The notes under the pieces are model-generated. The model saw nothing but the letters and a program-made list of their open reading frames with translations. It had not been told where the DNA came from and searched no databases. Shown here in pieces: positions 8,571 to 17,178 of a DNA stretch of 26,836 bases (positions are counted from its first letter, which is position 1; each line of letters starts with the position of its first letter). The stretch covers positions 1 to 26,836 of the forward strand of contig DATBFX010000382.1 in assembly GCA_036558305.1 (NCBI GenBank), read 5' to 3'. Position numbers and translations under genes: made by a program. The stretch is from DATBFX01 sp036558305. GTDB taxonomy: Bacteria; Chloroflexota; Chloroflexia; Thermomicrobiales; UBA6265.

Positions 8571-9929
8571 TCAAGTCGCCGCGAACCGGTCGATGAAGCG
8601 GCCGATGTAGCGGATACCGGTCAGGTAGTCCTTGATCCGGATGCTCTCGTTGGGGGCGTGCACCCGGCAATCGTGCCAGGAGATGCCTCCCGCCGAAACG
8701 ACCGGCATACCAAGCCCGGCGCTGAAATACGACATCGGTCCGCTACCGGCCATCGTCGGATAGACGATCGGCGGTTGGGACTCGACGCTCTCTGCCGCCT
8801 CGATCGCGGTGCGGGCGACCGCGGAAGAGGGCGATGCCTGGGCCGGACTCAACGCGGCGTGGACGAGGATCTCGATGTCTGCGAACCCCCGGCGATCGAG
8901 GTGGGCGCGGAGCAGGTTCAGCACCAGATCCGGTTCCAGATTCGGGACCAACCGGAACTCTACCTTCGCCATCGCCTCGCACGGCGAGACGGCCTTGAGA
9001 CCGACGCCGGAGTAGCCGCTGGCCAACCCCTGGATCGTGCAGGTCGGCTCGTAGAGGTGTTTCTTCAGCAGATCGATGCCGGTGAGCCCCTGATTGAAGG
9101 CGGGAATCCCGAGATCCTCCCTCATCTTCTCCTCGGCGAAGGGGATGCCTCGCAGCAGGTCGACCTGCTGCGAGGTCGGTTCGAAGACGTGGTCCATCAG
9201 CCCGTCGACCAGGATCCGGTCGTCGGGTGATTTCAGCGACGCCAGCGCCCAGGTGAGACGCCAGGCCGCGTTCGGCACGATCGTCGCCAGGCTGGAATGC
9301 AGATCGACCTTCGCCGCGCTGACCCGCAACTCGCAGTGCAGGACGCCCTTCAGACCGAGCGCGATCAGCACCCGGTCCTCTTCGTCGCGCGAACCCGCTT
9401 CCCAGAGGCAGCCGTCCGCCCGCAACAACTCCTTGTTGCGATCGACGAAGGCCGGCAGACTCGGGCTGCCGATCTCTTCCTCGCCCTCGATCAGGAACTT
9501 CACCTTGACGGGAAGCTCGCCAAAAACCTCCCGGTACGTTTGGATTGCCTGGGCCCGCGCCATCGCGTCGCCCCGGTTGTCGGCGACGCCGCGTGCGTAG
9601 ACCTTGCCGTCGCGGACGTCGGCGGCGAAGGGTTCAGATTCCCAGAGTTCCAACGGCTCCGGCGGTTGCACGTCGTAGTGATCGTAGATGAGCAGCGTCT
9701 TTTCGCCTGAGCCGGTCTCGCCGTAGACCACCGGCGCCCCATCCGTCTCGATGACCCGAGCGGCGATGCCGTGGCGCTGGAGGACGGCTGCCGTCAAATC
9801 CGCCGATTCGCGGACGCCGATCCCCTGACCGGTGATGCAGGGAGTGCGGCAGTATTCTCGGAGCTCCTCGATGAAGTGGTCCTTGCTTTGCTCGACGTGG
9901 GCGTCGAAGGCGGCGAAGCGATCGGACAT
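8571..9929 (-). CDS. M20-family metallopeptidase (dipeptidase/deacylase)
   Basis: A zinc-dependent hydrolase of 452 residues in the M20 (CNDP/PepV-like) family. The first metal-binding motif is YDHYDVQP at residues 82-89 (H84, D86). The bridging aspartate lies in GVADNRGD (~D117). The catalytic glutamates are in EGEEEIGSP (148-156). A late metal histidine is in VHAPNESI near the C-terminus. The region between is the expected dimerisation lid. There is no signal peptide, so it acts in the cytoplasm, on short peptides or N-acyl amino acids. ATG 9929 follows GGGGAG on the minus strand. It lies downstream of, and in the same direction as, the second peptide-class binding protein, which fits cleavage of the imported solute. 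A terminator separates them, so it may have its own promoter. Confidence 0.92.
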   Translation of the reverse strand: MSDRFAAFDAHVEQSKDHFIEELREYCRTPCITGQGIGVRESADLTAAVLQRHGIAARVIETDGAPVVYGETGSGEKTLLIYDHYDVQPPEPLELWESEPFAADVRDGKVYARGVADNRGDAMARAQAIQTYREVFGELPVKVKFLIEGEEEIGSPSLPAFVDRNKELLRADGCLWEAGSRDEEDRVLIALGLKGVLHCELRVSAAKVDLHSSLATIVPNAAWRLTWALASLKSPDDRILVDGLMDHVFEPTSQQVDLLRGIPFAEEKMREDLGIPAFNQGLTGIDLLKKHLYEPTCTIQGLASGYSGVGLKAVSPCEAMAKVEFRLVPNLEPDLVLNLLRAHLDRRGFADIEILVHAALSPAQASPSSAVARTAIEAAESVESQPPIVYPTMAGSGPMSYFSAGLGMPVVSAGGISWHDCRVHAPNESIRIKDYLTGIRYIGRFIDRFAAT

Positions 9930-9992
9930 CCCGGCGATCTCCCCGGCGGTGCGCGCCGCTCAACGGTATCCGTGCGCCCGCTGGTGACGCGC

Positions 9993-10024
9993 AAAAGAAC
10001 CGCGGGAGCGCACGGGGCGCTCCC
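9993..10024 (-). terminator. Rho-independent terminator after the second binding-protein gene
   Basis: On the minus strand, GGGAGCGC (complement of 10017-10024) pairs with GCGCTCCC (complement of 10004-10011) over a 5-base loop. TTCTTTT follows within a few bases. It begins about 19 bases after the stop at 10043. Confidence 0.7.
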
Positions 10025-10042
10025 CTACACGCATCGGCCGCG

Positions 10043-11710
10043 TTACCCCGACACGCTCACGTTGTAGAAGAGCGGGCCGCCGGTCGGCGTGAACATCAAT
10101 CCGGTCACGCTCTTCTTCGCCGGGAAGACCGCCGCCTGCTCGTAGATCGGGATGAAGCTGGCGTCCTCCATCACCTGCTTCGCCGCGGCGGCGTAGATCT
10201 CTTGCCGCTTTTCGACATCGCTGGTGGCATTCCCCTCCGTCACCATCTTGTCGACGTCCGCGTTGCAATAATGCATCCAGTTGAAGCCCTTCCCGACCTG
10301 ATCGCACGCGAAGAGCGCGCGCATGAAGAAGGGATCGGGCGCGTAGTAGAAGAAGTCGGTCAGGTTGTGTCCGCCATTGCCGTTGTTCAGCGTGTCGCCG
10401 ACGGCGGGGAAGGCTTCCGCGGAGATGTCGGTCTGGATCCCGATCTCCTGGAACTGCGCCTGCATCAGGGTCGAGATGTCGTCGAATCCGAAACCCGCGA
10501 GATTGATGAACTTGAGCTTGAGTTCCTGCCCGTTCTTCTTGCGGACGTCGCCGTCCAGCGTCCAACCGGCCTCGTCCAGCAGTTGCTTCGCCTTGTCGGG
10601 GTTGTAGGTGTACATGCTGTTGAGGCTGTCGTCGCGGCCGGTGGTGCCGGGCAGGAAGAGGTTGTGCGCCGGCTCGTAGACGCCCTTGTACAGCGCGTCG
10701 ACGATCTGTTCCTGGCTGGTCGCGAACTCGAGCGCCTGTCGCACCTTGACGTCGTCGGTCGGCGGGTTCGCGCAGTTGATCATGATGTCGTAGGGCATGC
10801 CGGTCGTCGTGGCGTGGTAGACCTGGTAGTTGGCCGTATCGCTCGCGAACTGCGCGACGTCCTGCGGCGGCGGGTTCTCCGCCATGTCGACGTCGCCCGT
10901 CTTGAGCGCGTTCATCCGTGTCGAGGCATCCGGGATGATGCGGAACGTCACCTCGTCGAGATAGGCTTGCCCCTGGTTTGCGAAGACCTGCGAAGGCCAG
11001 GCGTAATCGGGGTTCTTGACGACCGTGACGTGATCGTCGACCACCCACTCCTTGAACATGAAGGGCCCGGTGCCAACGGGGTGCTGGCCGAAACCGGCCG
11101 TGTCCGCCTGGAGGGCGGTCGGCGAGCCGGGCGAAAACTGGGCATCGTTCGCGACGGTGTTCAGGAAAGCGGCGTTCGGCTCCTTGAACACGACCTTCGC
11201 CGTGTAGTCGTCCACCACCTCGGTGTGGTCGTAGGGTCCGAGCGCGGTCGCGGCGGACGCCGATTTCGTGTTGGGGTCGACGATGTGGTCGTAGGCGACC
11301 TTGATCGCGTCGGCCTTCAGGGGAGTGCCGTCGTGGAACTTGACGTCCTTCCGCAAGTGGAACGTGTAGGTGGTGACGTCGTCCGACACCTCCCAGGACT
11401 CCGCCAGACCCGGGAAGAACTCCGTGCCCTCCTTGATGCCCGGCATGCGCCAGATCAGCGGCTCGTAGATTTGGCTGAACACGTAGCCAGCGGAGATGAG
11501 CCCGGAGACCGCCGGGTCGAGGCTTTCCGGACTCTGCCAAATCGCGAAGGTGAGTTTGCCGCCGGCCTCCTGCGCGCGCAATGATCCCGCACCGCCGGCG
11601 AGACCGGCCACCGCCACCCCGGCTCCGGCCGCTCCACCGAGCAGACGGCGGCGGTTGAGGATGAATCGCAACAGGTCGCTTGCTGACTCGGGATTGCGGG
11701 ACTCGGTCAT
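10043..11710 (-). CDS. ABC transporter substrate-binding protein, family 5, second copy
   Basis: A peptide-class extracytoplasmic binding protein of 555 residues. The N-terminus carries NRRRLLGGAAGAGVAVAGLAGG (arginines at residues 20-22, then a hydrophobic core), a Tat-type export signal ending near residue 47. The mature protein shows the family features: LTFAIWQSPESLDPAVSG, FSQIYEPLIW, KDVKFHDGTPLKADAIKVAY, HPVGTGPFMFKEW and VRQALEFATSQEQIV. It is clearly diverged from the protein at 6787. ATG 11710 has GGGAGGAG upstream on the minus strand. Its upstream region holds a possible -10 (TATAGT, complement of 11808-11813), with the outer end of a MITE-like element starting about 25 bp further out. 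The dppBC genes that may belong with it lie 6 kb away in the opposite direction. Confidence 0.93.
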   Translation of the reverse strand: MTESRNPESASDLLRFILNRRRLLGGAAGAGVAVAGLAGGAGSLRAQEAGGKLTFAIWQSPESLDPAVSGLISAGYVFSQIYEPLIWRMPGIKEGTEFFPGLAESWEVSDDVTTYTFHLRKDVKFHDGTPLKADAIKVAYDHIVDPNTKSASAATALGPYDHTEVVDDYTAKVVFKEPNAAFLNTVANDAQFSPGSPTALQADTAGFGQHPVGTGPFMFKEWVVDDHVTVVKNPDYAWPSQVFANQGQAYLDEVTFRIIPDASTRMNALKTGDVDMAENPPPQDVAQFASDTANYQVYHATTTGMPYDIMINCANPPTDDVKVRQALEFATSQEQIVDALYKGVYEPAHNLFLPGTTGRDDSLNSMYTYNPDKAKQLLDEAGWTLDGDVRKKNGQELKLKFINLAGFGFDDISTLMQAQFQEIGIQTDISAEAFPAVGDTLNNGNGGHNLTDFFYYAPDPFFMRALFACDQVGKGFNWMHYCNADVDKMVTEGNATSDVEKRQEIYAAAAKQVMEDASFIPIYEQAAVFPAKKSVTGLMFTPTGGPLFYNVSVSG

Positions 11711-11837
11711 TGCTCTCCTCCCATCCGCGCCGCAGTCGCGGTCGGTAATCTGGACATCGCTCCCAGCGGAAGAAACTTTCCCCGCCGGGTGATTTGAAGG
11801 CTCCGGTACTATAGAGCAAACCTCGTCAGAGCGCCCT

Positions 11838-12011
11838 GACTCTCCTCCGAGGATGATACTGCCGGCGAATTCCTGTTGGGCGGTTTGAGGCGCTCAGGTG
11901 GGGGCTGGCCGGGCCACCAGCGGGCGCGACTCCCTGGCTCCGAGCGTCCCTCGGTCCCCCGGCCCGGCCTCGTTCTGAATTCGCCAGCAGTATCAAATCT
12001 GCGGGAGAGCC
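11838..12011. mobile_element. MITE-like element, copy 1
   Basis: The core (11855-11994, 140 bp) has near-perfect 18-bp terminal inverted repeats, GATACTGCCGGCGAATTC with one mismatch. Outside them, at the same 17-base distance on both sides, lie GACTCTCC (11838-11845) and its inverted counterpart (12004-12011, reading GGCTCTCC), so the symmetric element spans about 174 bp. The interior is GC-rich and foldable, with GGCCGGGCC pairing with GGCCCGGCC. It has no ORF of its own. A second copy at 17039-17178 lies in the opposite orientation and differs at about four bases. No clear target duplication was found. Confidence 0.75.
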
Positions 12012-12317
12012 TAGAACTACGACAAGAAGCGTTCAAGATGACACCCGTGCCACTTCATCTGCTATGTGGCGGGGTTTTGGCGCGATAAGTGGCGCTCTCA
12101 GTCCACCGGAAAGGGCCGAGAAACCGGCTCCCAGCGCCGTCTCAAGATCGCGGCATCTTTCGGCCCTCGCTCACGGCCGCACGGGTGTACGTACCTCTCG
12201 GGGGACTGGCCAGGCATGGAGCCTGTCGTCAATCGTGTCGGCACGGTACCGCACCTCTTCCCATAGTTGGTATAGTCATCAGAGACAGGATGGTTGCTGT
12301 TCGGTCTGGGGGATCGC
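12012..12317. other. Leader region of the LuxR-type regulator; no gene seen
   Basis: About 300 bp between the MITE-like element and the regulator start. Short ORFs here lack ribosome sites and family resemblance. TATAGT at 12271-12276 could be a -10 box for the regulator, but no matching -35 is evident. An ATG at 12290 is out of frame with the regulator and opens only a shadow frame. Confidence 0.4.
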
Positions 12318-15188
12318 ATGCACGCGCCGGTCCCCGAGCCCTCCGCGCTCTTCGGGCGAGATCGCGAACTCGGCATGCTGCGTCAGCATCTCGATGTCGC
12401 CTTCGCCGGGCGCGGCAGACTCGCGCTCATCGGTGGGGAAGCGGGCATCGGCAAGACCGCGCTCGCCGAGGCGCTGAGCCAGGAAGCGCGCAATCGGGGC
12501 GCGCTGGTGCTGACGGGGCGCTGCTACGACCTGACCGAGACGCCCCCCTATGGCCCGTGGGTCGAACTCTTCGCGCGCTACCGACGCACGGACGACGACC
12601 GCCCCGCCCCGCCCGCAGCCTTCTCGCTCGGCACCACGATCGGCGAGGTCAGCAGCCAGGCCGCCCTCTTTGGCGCGGTCCAGGACTTCTTCACCCGGCT
12701 CGCGTCCCGCCGCCCACTCGTCCTGCTCCTGGACGACGCCCACTGGATGGACCCCGCCTCGCTGGACCTGCTGCGCTTCCTGGCGCGCTCCCTCGGCGAG
12801 TCGCCGATCCTCGCCGTCGCCACCTACCGCCCCGACGAGCTCACGCGCCGCCATCCCCTGTATGCCCTCCTTCCCGTGCTTGTGCGCGAGACGGGGGCCA
12901 AGCGGCTCGATCTGCGCCCCCTCGACGCGGGCGCGGTGCGATCGCTGGTTGATGAACGGTACCGCCTACCCGCCGACGATGCGGCCCGGCTGGTGGACTA
13001 CCTGCAATCGCGGGCGGAGGGAAACCCGCTCTTCGTCGGCGAATTGCTGCGGGCGCTGGAAGAGTCGGGCGCGCTCGATGGGGGCGGCGGGCGTCTGGGG
13101 GATCTCGTCGGCATCGGCGTTCCGTCGCTGCTCAGGCAGGTGATCGAGGGGCGGGTGGCGCGGCTCGGCGAGGAGCTGCAGCGGCTCCTCGCGGTCGCGG
13201 CGATCATCGGGCACGAGGTCCCGTTCCCGGTGTGGCAGGCGGTCGCGGAGGCGGACGAGGAGGCGCTCGTCGCGGCGATGGAGCGGGCGGTGGAGGCGAA
13301 CCTCGTCGCTGCCACCGATACCGGCATGCGCTTCGTGCATGCGCTGATCAGGGAGGCGCTCTATGAGAGCGTCCTGCCCATGCGCCGTGTCCGCGTCCAC
13401 CGGCAGGTCGCCGACGCCCTTCTCGCGCTGCCCTCGCCCGATCCCGATGCGCTCGTCCACCATCTTCGGCAGGCGCGCGATTCCCGGCTCGGCTACTGGC
13501 TCGCCGAGGCGGGGACCCGGGCATGGCTGGCGTCCGCCTACGTGACGGCGGCGGCGCGCTATGAGGAGGCGCTGCCCCTGCTCACCGCCCCGGACGACGC
13601 GATGCGCCGCTACGACGCGCTGACTCGTCTGCTCATCGTGCATATGTACCGGCCCGTCAGCGTGGCGTACGGCGAGGAGGCGGTGCGCATCGCCGAGAGG
13701 CTCGGCGATGCGGGGGAGGTGGCGGGTGCCCTCTCCCGGCTCGGCGATGCGCGCGCCCACAACGGGGACATCGCCGCTGGGTTGGCAGACCACGAGCGGG
13801 CGCTGGCCGCCCTCGCTGTGCATCCCGACTCCCGCACCGTGGGCTACCACACGTCCGTCAGCACCGCCGATTCTGTGCGTTGCGCTCTGGCCACCACCCT
13901 CGCGGTGGTGGGGCGACTGCGCGAGGCGCGGGGCCTGATGGAGGTGATGGAGGCGGGTGCCGTCGTCTACAACGGCTACTACGCGCTGGCGCTGTGCGCC
14001 GGGATGCTCGGCGAGCCGGACGCGGCGCGCAGCGCATTGCAGGCCCTGCGCGCTACCATCCCGGCCACGCAATTCCGTTCCATCGGCACCTCGTGGCTTA
14101 TCGAGTTGCTGTACGCGGTCGTCCCCTACCACGCCGATGACGCGGTGCTGGTGCGCGAGGTGGCGGCGAAGGCCACGGCGGCGTACGCGCAGTTGGGCGA
14201 GGGGGTGCTCGGTTTCCTGCCCGGCGAGGCGGAGGCGGCGGCGCTGCTCCTGCACGGGGACTGGGAAAAGGCGCTCGAATACCTGCCGGACGTGCGCCAC
14301 AGTCGCCACGGTGTGCGGGGGATTTACGCCCCGCCGCTGTACGGGATGGTGGTGCGGGCGCGGCGGGAGCGGGACCTGGGCTGGGAGATGGTGCGGGAGA
14401 TGTTCCCGGCGGGGGCGGGGACGGAGCCGGGGGGGCTCCCGTTCCGGTACGCCTCGAGCATGCAGGAGTTGGCGCTGGCACTGGCGCTGGACGACGGCGA
14501 CCTGCCCGCGGCGAAGCAGTGGCTGGAGGCGCACGATCGCTGGCTGGATTGGAGCGGCGCGGTTCTGGGCCGGTCGGAGGGGCAGGCGCTCTGGGCGCAG
14601 TACCAATGGCAGGTGGGCGATGCAGCAGCGGCATACACGCATGCCGAGCGCGCCGTCGCCCACGCCACCGAACCGCGCCAGCCGCTCGCCCTGCTCGCCG
14701 CCCGCCGCCTGCTCGGCGAACTGGAGACTAAGGCGGGCCGGTACGCCGATGCGGAGGGTCATCTGCACGTGGCTCTGGACCTCGCCGCCGCCTGCGAGGC
14801 GCCCTACGAGCGCGCGCTGACGTCGCTCGCACTCGCGGAGATGCGGGCCGCGACGGGCGAAGCGGAGGATGCCAGGCGGCTGCTCCGCGATCTCCGCCAT
14901 ACCTGCGGCCGGCTCGGAGCGCGGCCTGCCATCGATCGTGCCGAGATCCTCGCCGCGCGCATCGCCGATGCCCCGACGGGCGCCTCATCGTATCCCGCGG
15001 GGCTCTCCGCCCGCGAGGTGGAGGTGCTCCGGTTGGTGGCGCAGGGGCTGACCAACCCGCAGGTGGCCGAGCGGCTGTATCTCTCCCCGCGCACCGTCGA
15101 GCAGCACTTGCGCTCGATCTACAACAAGCTCGGCGTCTCTACCCGCGCCGCCGCCACCCGATTCGCCGTCTCCCACGGTCTCGCCTGA
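12318..15188 (+). CDS. Large ATP-binding LuxR-family transcriptional regulator (LAL type)
   Basis: A STAND-type signal-sensing transcription factor of about 956 residues, the normal size for LAL/MalT-like regulators. An AAA_16-type ATPase is N-terminal: LFGRDREL at 11-18, Walker A GGEAGIGKTA at 39-48 and Walker B LVLLLDDAHW at ~134-143. A long TPR-like helical sensor region rich in Ala, Leu and Glu follows (~330-880). The last ~65 residues form a LuxR DNA-binding domain (LSAREVEVLRLVAQGLTNPQ, then LSPRTVEQHLRSIYNKLGV). It has no AHL-binding domain, so it is not a classical quorum sensor. The frame starts at a TTG (12294), but the ATG at 12318 with GGGGG upstream fits better. The gene and the following oxidase are bracketed by two MITE-like copies. 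Its targets are unknown; the adjacent oxidase is the obvious candidate. Confidence 0.9.
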   Translation: MHAPVPEPSALFGRDRELGMLRQHLDVAFAGRGRLALIGGEAGIGKTALAEALSQEARNRGALVLTGRCYDLTETPPYGPWVELFARYRRTDDDRPAPPAAFSLGTTIGEVSSQAALFGAVQDFFTRLASRRPLVLLLDDAHWMDPASLDLLRFLARSLGESPILAVATYRPDELTRRHPLYALLPVLVRETGAKRLDLRPLDAGAVRSLVDERYRLPADDAARLVDYLQSRAEGNPLFVGELLRALEESGALDGGGGRLGDLVGIGVPSLLRQVIEGRVARLGEELQRLLAVAAIIGHEVPFPVWQAVAEADEEALVAAMERAVEANLVAATDTGMRFVHALIREALYESVLPMRRVRVHRQVADALLALPSPDPDALVHHLRQARDSRLGYWLAEAGTRAWLASAYVTAAARYEEALPLLTAPDDAMRRYDALTRLLIVHMYRPVSVAYGEEAVRIAERLGDAGEVAGALSRLGDARAHNGDIAAGLADHERALAALAVHPDSRTVGYHTSVSTADSVRCALATTLAVVGRLREARGLMEVMEAGAVVYNGYYALALCAGMLGEPDAARSALQALRATIPATQFRSIGTSWLIELLYAVVPYHADDAVLVREVAAKATAAYAQLGEGVLGFLPGEAEAAALLLHGDWEKALEYLPDVRHSRHGVRGIYAPPLYGMVVRARRERDLGWEMVREMFPAGAGTEPGGLPFRYASSMQELALALALDDGDLPAAKQWLEAHDRWLDWSGAVLGRSEGQALWAQYQWQVGDAAAAYTHAERAVAHATEPRQPLALLAARRLLGELETKAGRYADAEGHLHVALDLAAACEAPYERALTSLALAEMRAATGEAEDARRLLRDLRHTCGRLGARPAIDRAEILAARIADAPTGASSYPAGLSAREVEVLRLVAQGLTNPQVAERLYLSPRTVEQHLRSIYNKLGVSTRAAATRFAVSHGLA

Positions 15189-15457
15189 GCCGCTGCCTAC
15201 CCATCCGGGTGTGCGCACTACGGCATTCTACTCACGCGTCCCCGGTGCGAACGGCCACGCCGCGAATAAGGGATTCACGCGATGTGCCGCCGCGCCATGC
15301 TCGCTACAGTGGTGACGTACCGATGGGAGCGCAATTATCCGCAGGCAGCGCGCCCCGTTCGCGGGCTTCGCGATCCCGCCCGTGCGCACGCCGAGGGAGG
15401 AGGTGGGCTCGCATCGTTGCATCGATGATCGACTTGAATTGAGGGAGGAAAGGAACG
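15189..15457. other. Intergenic region before the FAD oxidase
   Basis: A 269-bp gap with no convincing gene, terminator or promoter. The two neighbouring genes run in the same direction. The gap is long enough for a separate promoter for the oxidase, but I cannot place one. Confidence 0.4.
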
Positions 15458-16837
15458 ATGGCACTCGCGACGCGACCGAGCATCAACGACCGGACGATTG
15501 CGGATTTCGGGAGCATGCTGCGCGGGTCGGTGATCCGGCCCGCCGATCCCGGCTACGACACCGCCCGCACGCTCTTCAACGCGATGATCGACCGCCGCCC
15601 CGCGCTCATAGCTCACTGCATGAGCGTCGCCGACGTGATCGCGGCGGTGCGGTTCGCCGGCGACCACGGTTTGCGCATTGCCGTCCGCGGCGGCGGCCAC
15701 AACGTCGCGGGCACCTCCCTGTGCGACGGCGGGCTGGTCATCGACCTCTCCGCCATGCGCGCCGTCCGCGTCGACCCCGCCTGCCGCACCGCCCGCGCCG
15801 AGGGCGGCGCCACCTGGCGCGACTTCGACCACGCGACCCAGACGTTCGGGCTGGCGACGACCGGGGGGACGATCTCCACCACCGGCATTGCCGGCCTGAC
15901 CCTCGGCGGTGGCCAGGGCTACCTGATGCGCAAGCACGGCCTGGCGTGCGACAACCTCATCTCCGCCGACGTCGTCCTCGCCGACGGCTCGTTCGTCGCG
16001 GCGAGCGAGAAGGAGCACTCGGACCTCTTCTGGGCGCTGCGGGGCGGGGGCGGCAACTTCGGCGTCGTCACCGCGTTCGAGTACCGGCTCCACCCGGTCG
16101 GGCCGGCGATGGGCGGCATGGTCATCCACCCGGTCGAGCGGGCGGCGGAGGCATTCCGATTCTACCGGGAGTTCCAACGCGACGCCCCCGACGCGCTGGT
16201 GATCCTGCCGACCCTCCTCACCGCGCCGGACGGCGCCAAGGTCGCGGCCCTGATCGCCGGCTACACCGGCCCGGTCGAGGACGGGGAGGCGGCTTTGGCG
16301 CCGCTACGCCGGTTCGGTCCCCCCGTCGCGGACACGATCCAGCCGATGCCCTATACGGCGGTGCAGCGCATGCTGGACGACGCCTTCCCGCCGGGCCACC
16401 ACCACTACTGGAAGTCGGGCTACATGCGGGAGCTGAGCGACGGCGCGATCGAGACGATGGTGGCGCAGTTCCTGAACGCGCCCTCGCCGCTGTCGGCGGC
16501 GCTGCTGGAGCCGGTCGGGGGCGCGGTGGCGCGGGTGGCACCGGACGCGACGGCGTACGCGCACCGCAACGGGCAGCCGAGCGCTCTCATCGTAGCGCGG
16601 TGGGCCGATCCGGCGGAGGCGGAGCGGGAGATCGCGTGGGCGCGGGCATACTGGGCGGCGATGCAGCCGTACGTGGAGCAGGCGGCGTACCCAAACTACC
16701 TGGAGGCGGGCGCGGAGGGCGCGGAACGCGTCCGCGCGGCGTACGGCGGAAACTACGCGCGGCTGACGTGCGTGAAGGCGGCATACGACCCGACCAACTT
16801 CTTCCGTGGCAACCAGAACATCCCGCCAGCATCGTAA
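15458..16837 (+). CDS. FAD-linked oxidase, berberine-bridge-enzyme (BBE) type
   Basis: A PCMH-fold flavoprotein oxidase of 459 residues, typical for bacterial BBE-like enzymes that oxidise sugars, alcohols or secondary metabolites. The FAD-binding RGGGHNVAG is at residues 77-85, with H81 as the likely covalent FAD attachment site. The second FAD stretch is LTLGGGQGYLMRKHGLACDN (147-166). The usual partner cysteine of bicovalent family members appears absent at that site, so attachment is probably single. The BBE C-terminal motif PTNFFRGNQNI is near 446-456. There is no signal peptide. ATG 15458 has an excellent GGGAGGAAAGG upstream. It lies downstream of the LAL regulator, inside the MITE-bracketed segment. 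The substrate is unknown. Confidence 0.92.
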   Translation: MALATRPSINDRTIADFGSMLRGSVIRPADPGYDTARTLFNAMIDRRPALIAHCMSVADVIAAVRFAGDHGLRIAVRGGGHNVAGTSLCDGGLVIDLSAMRAVRVDPACRTARAEGGATWRDFDHATQTFGLATTGGTISTTGIAGLTLGGGQGYLMRKHGLACDNLISADVVLADGSFVAASEKEHSDLFWALRGGGGNFGVVTAFEYRLHPVGPAMGGMVIHPVERAAEAFRFYREFQRDAPDALVILPTLLTAPDGAKVAALIAGYTGPVEDGEAALAPLRRFGPPVADTIQPMPYTAVQRMLDDAFPPGHHHYWKSGYMRELSDGAIETMVAQFLNAPSPLSAALLEPVGGAVARVAPDATAYAHRNGQPSALIVARWADPAEAEREIAWARAYWAAMQPYVEQAAYPNYLEAGAEGAERVRAAYGGNYARLTCVKAAYDPTNFFRGNQNIPPAS

Positions 16838-16933
16838 CGGGCGCACGCGGATGCGACGCCGGGTTGCCACCACGGCAGCTCGAGGTCGCACCATCTCGAA
16901 ACGGCCCCTACAGGGAGACGCCTCCGACATCCT

Positions 16934-16957
16934 GGCTCTCCCGCAATCCTGATACTG
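16934..16957. repeat. Isolated MITE end: GGCTCTCC-N9-GATACTG
   Basis: GGCTCTCC (16934-16941) is followed by GATACTG (16951-16957) at the same 17-base offset as both outer ends of MITE copy 1. Copy 2 itself starts 88 bp further on, at 17039. This looks like the outer end of copy 2 pushed away by an insertion, or the end of a lost neighbouring copy. Confidence 0.5.
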
Positions 16958-17038
16958 GTGAAACGAGGTCGAGACCTACGAGAGGTTGTGGAACATCGCC
17001 GAGTCACTAACCCACCACTCGGCGGCCTCACCAATTCC
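16958..17038. other. Spacer between the isolated MITE end and copy 2, with a hairpin
   Basis: This short stretch contains GCCGAGT (16998-17004) pairing with ACTCGGC (17017-17023) over 12 bases. It also has an outer GGTGA...TCACC pair near its ends, so much of it could fold on itself. There is no gene. Confidence 0.4.
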
Positions 17039-17178
17039 GATACTGCCGGCGAATTCAGAACGAGGCCGGGCCGGGGGACCGAGGGACGCTCGGAGCCAGG
17101 GAGTCGCGCCCGCTGGTGGCCCGGCCAGCCCCCACTTGAGCGCCTCAAACCGCCCAACAGGACCTCGCCGGCAGTATC
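17039..17178. mobile_element. MITE-like element, copy 2 (inverted relative to copy 1)
   Basis: A 140-bp core with terminal repeats GATACTGCCGGCGA at each end. By direct comparison with the reverse complement of copy 1 I count about four substitutions and no gaps. The right terminal repeat has lost the GAATTC present in the others (ACCTC in its place). Beyond the core, TCACCAA occurs on the left flank and in inverted form on the right flank. No transposase is encoded, so any movement would need a transposase from elsewhere in the genome. Confidence 0.75.

Noticed and set aside
12966..14900. A 644-codon minus-strand ORF opposite the LAL regulator
   Set aside because: It is His/Arg-rich with no domain; the plus frame has Walker and LuxR motifs.
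12318..15188. A classical AHL-responsive LuxR partner for the lactonase
   Set aside because: The protein is a LAL-type ATPase regulator with no autoinducer-binding domain.
11855..17178. A composite transposon carrying the regulator and oxidase
   Set aside because: There is no transposase and no target duplication, so a bracketed insert is only a hypothesis, kept as a finding.
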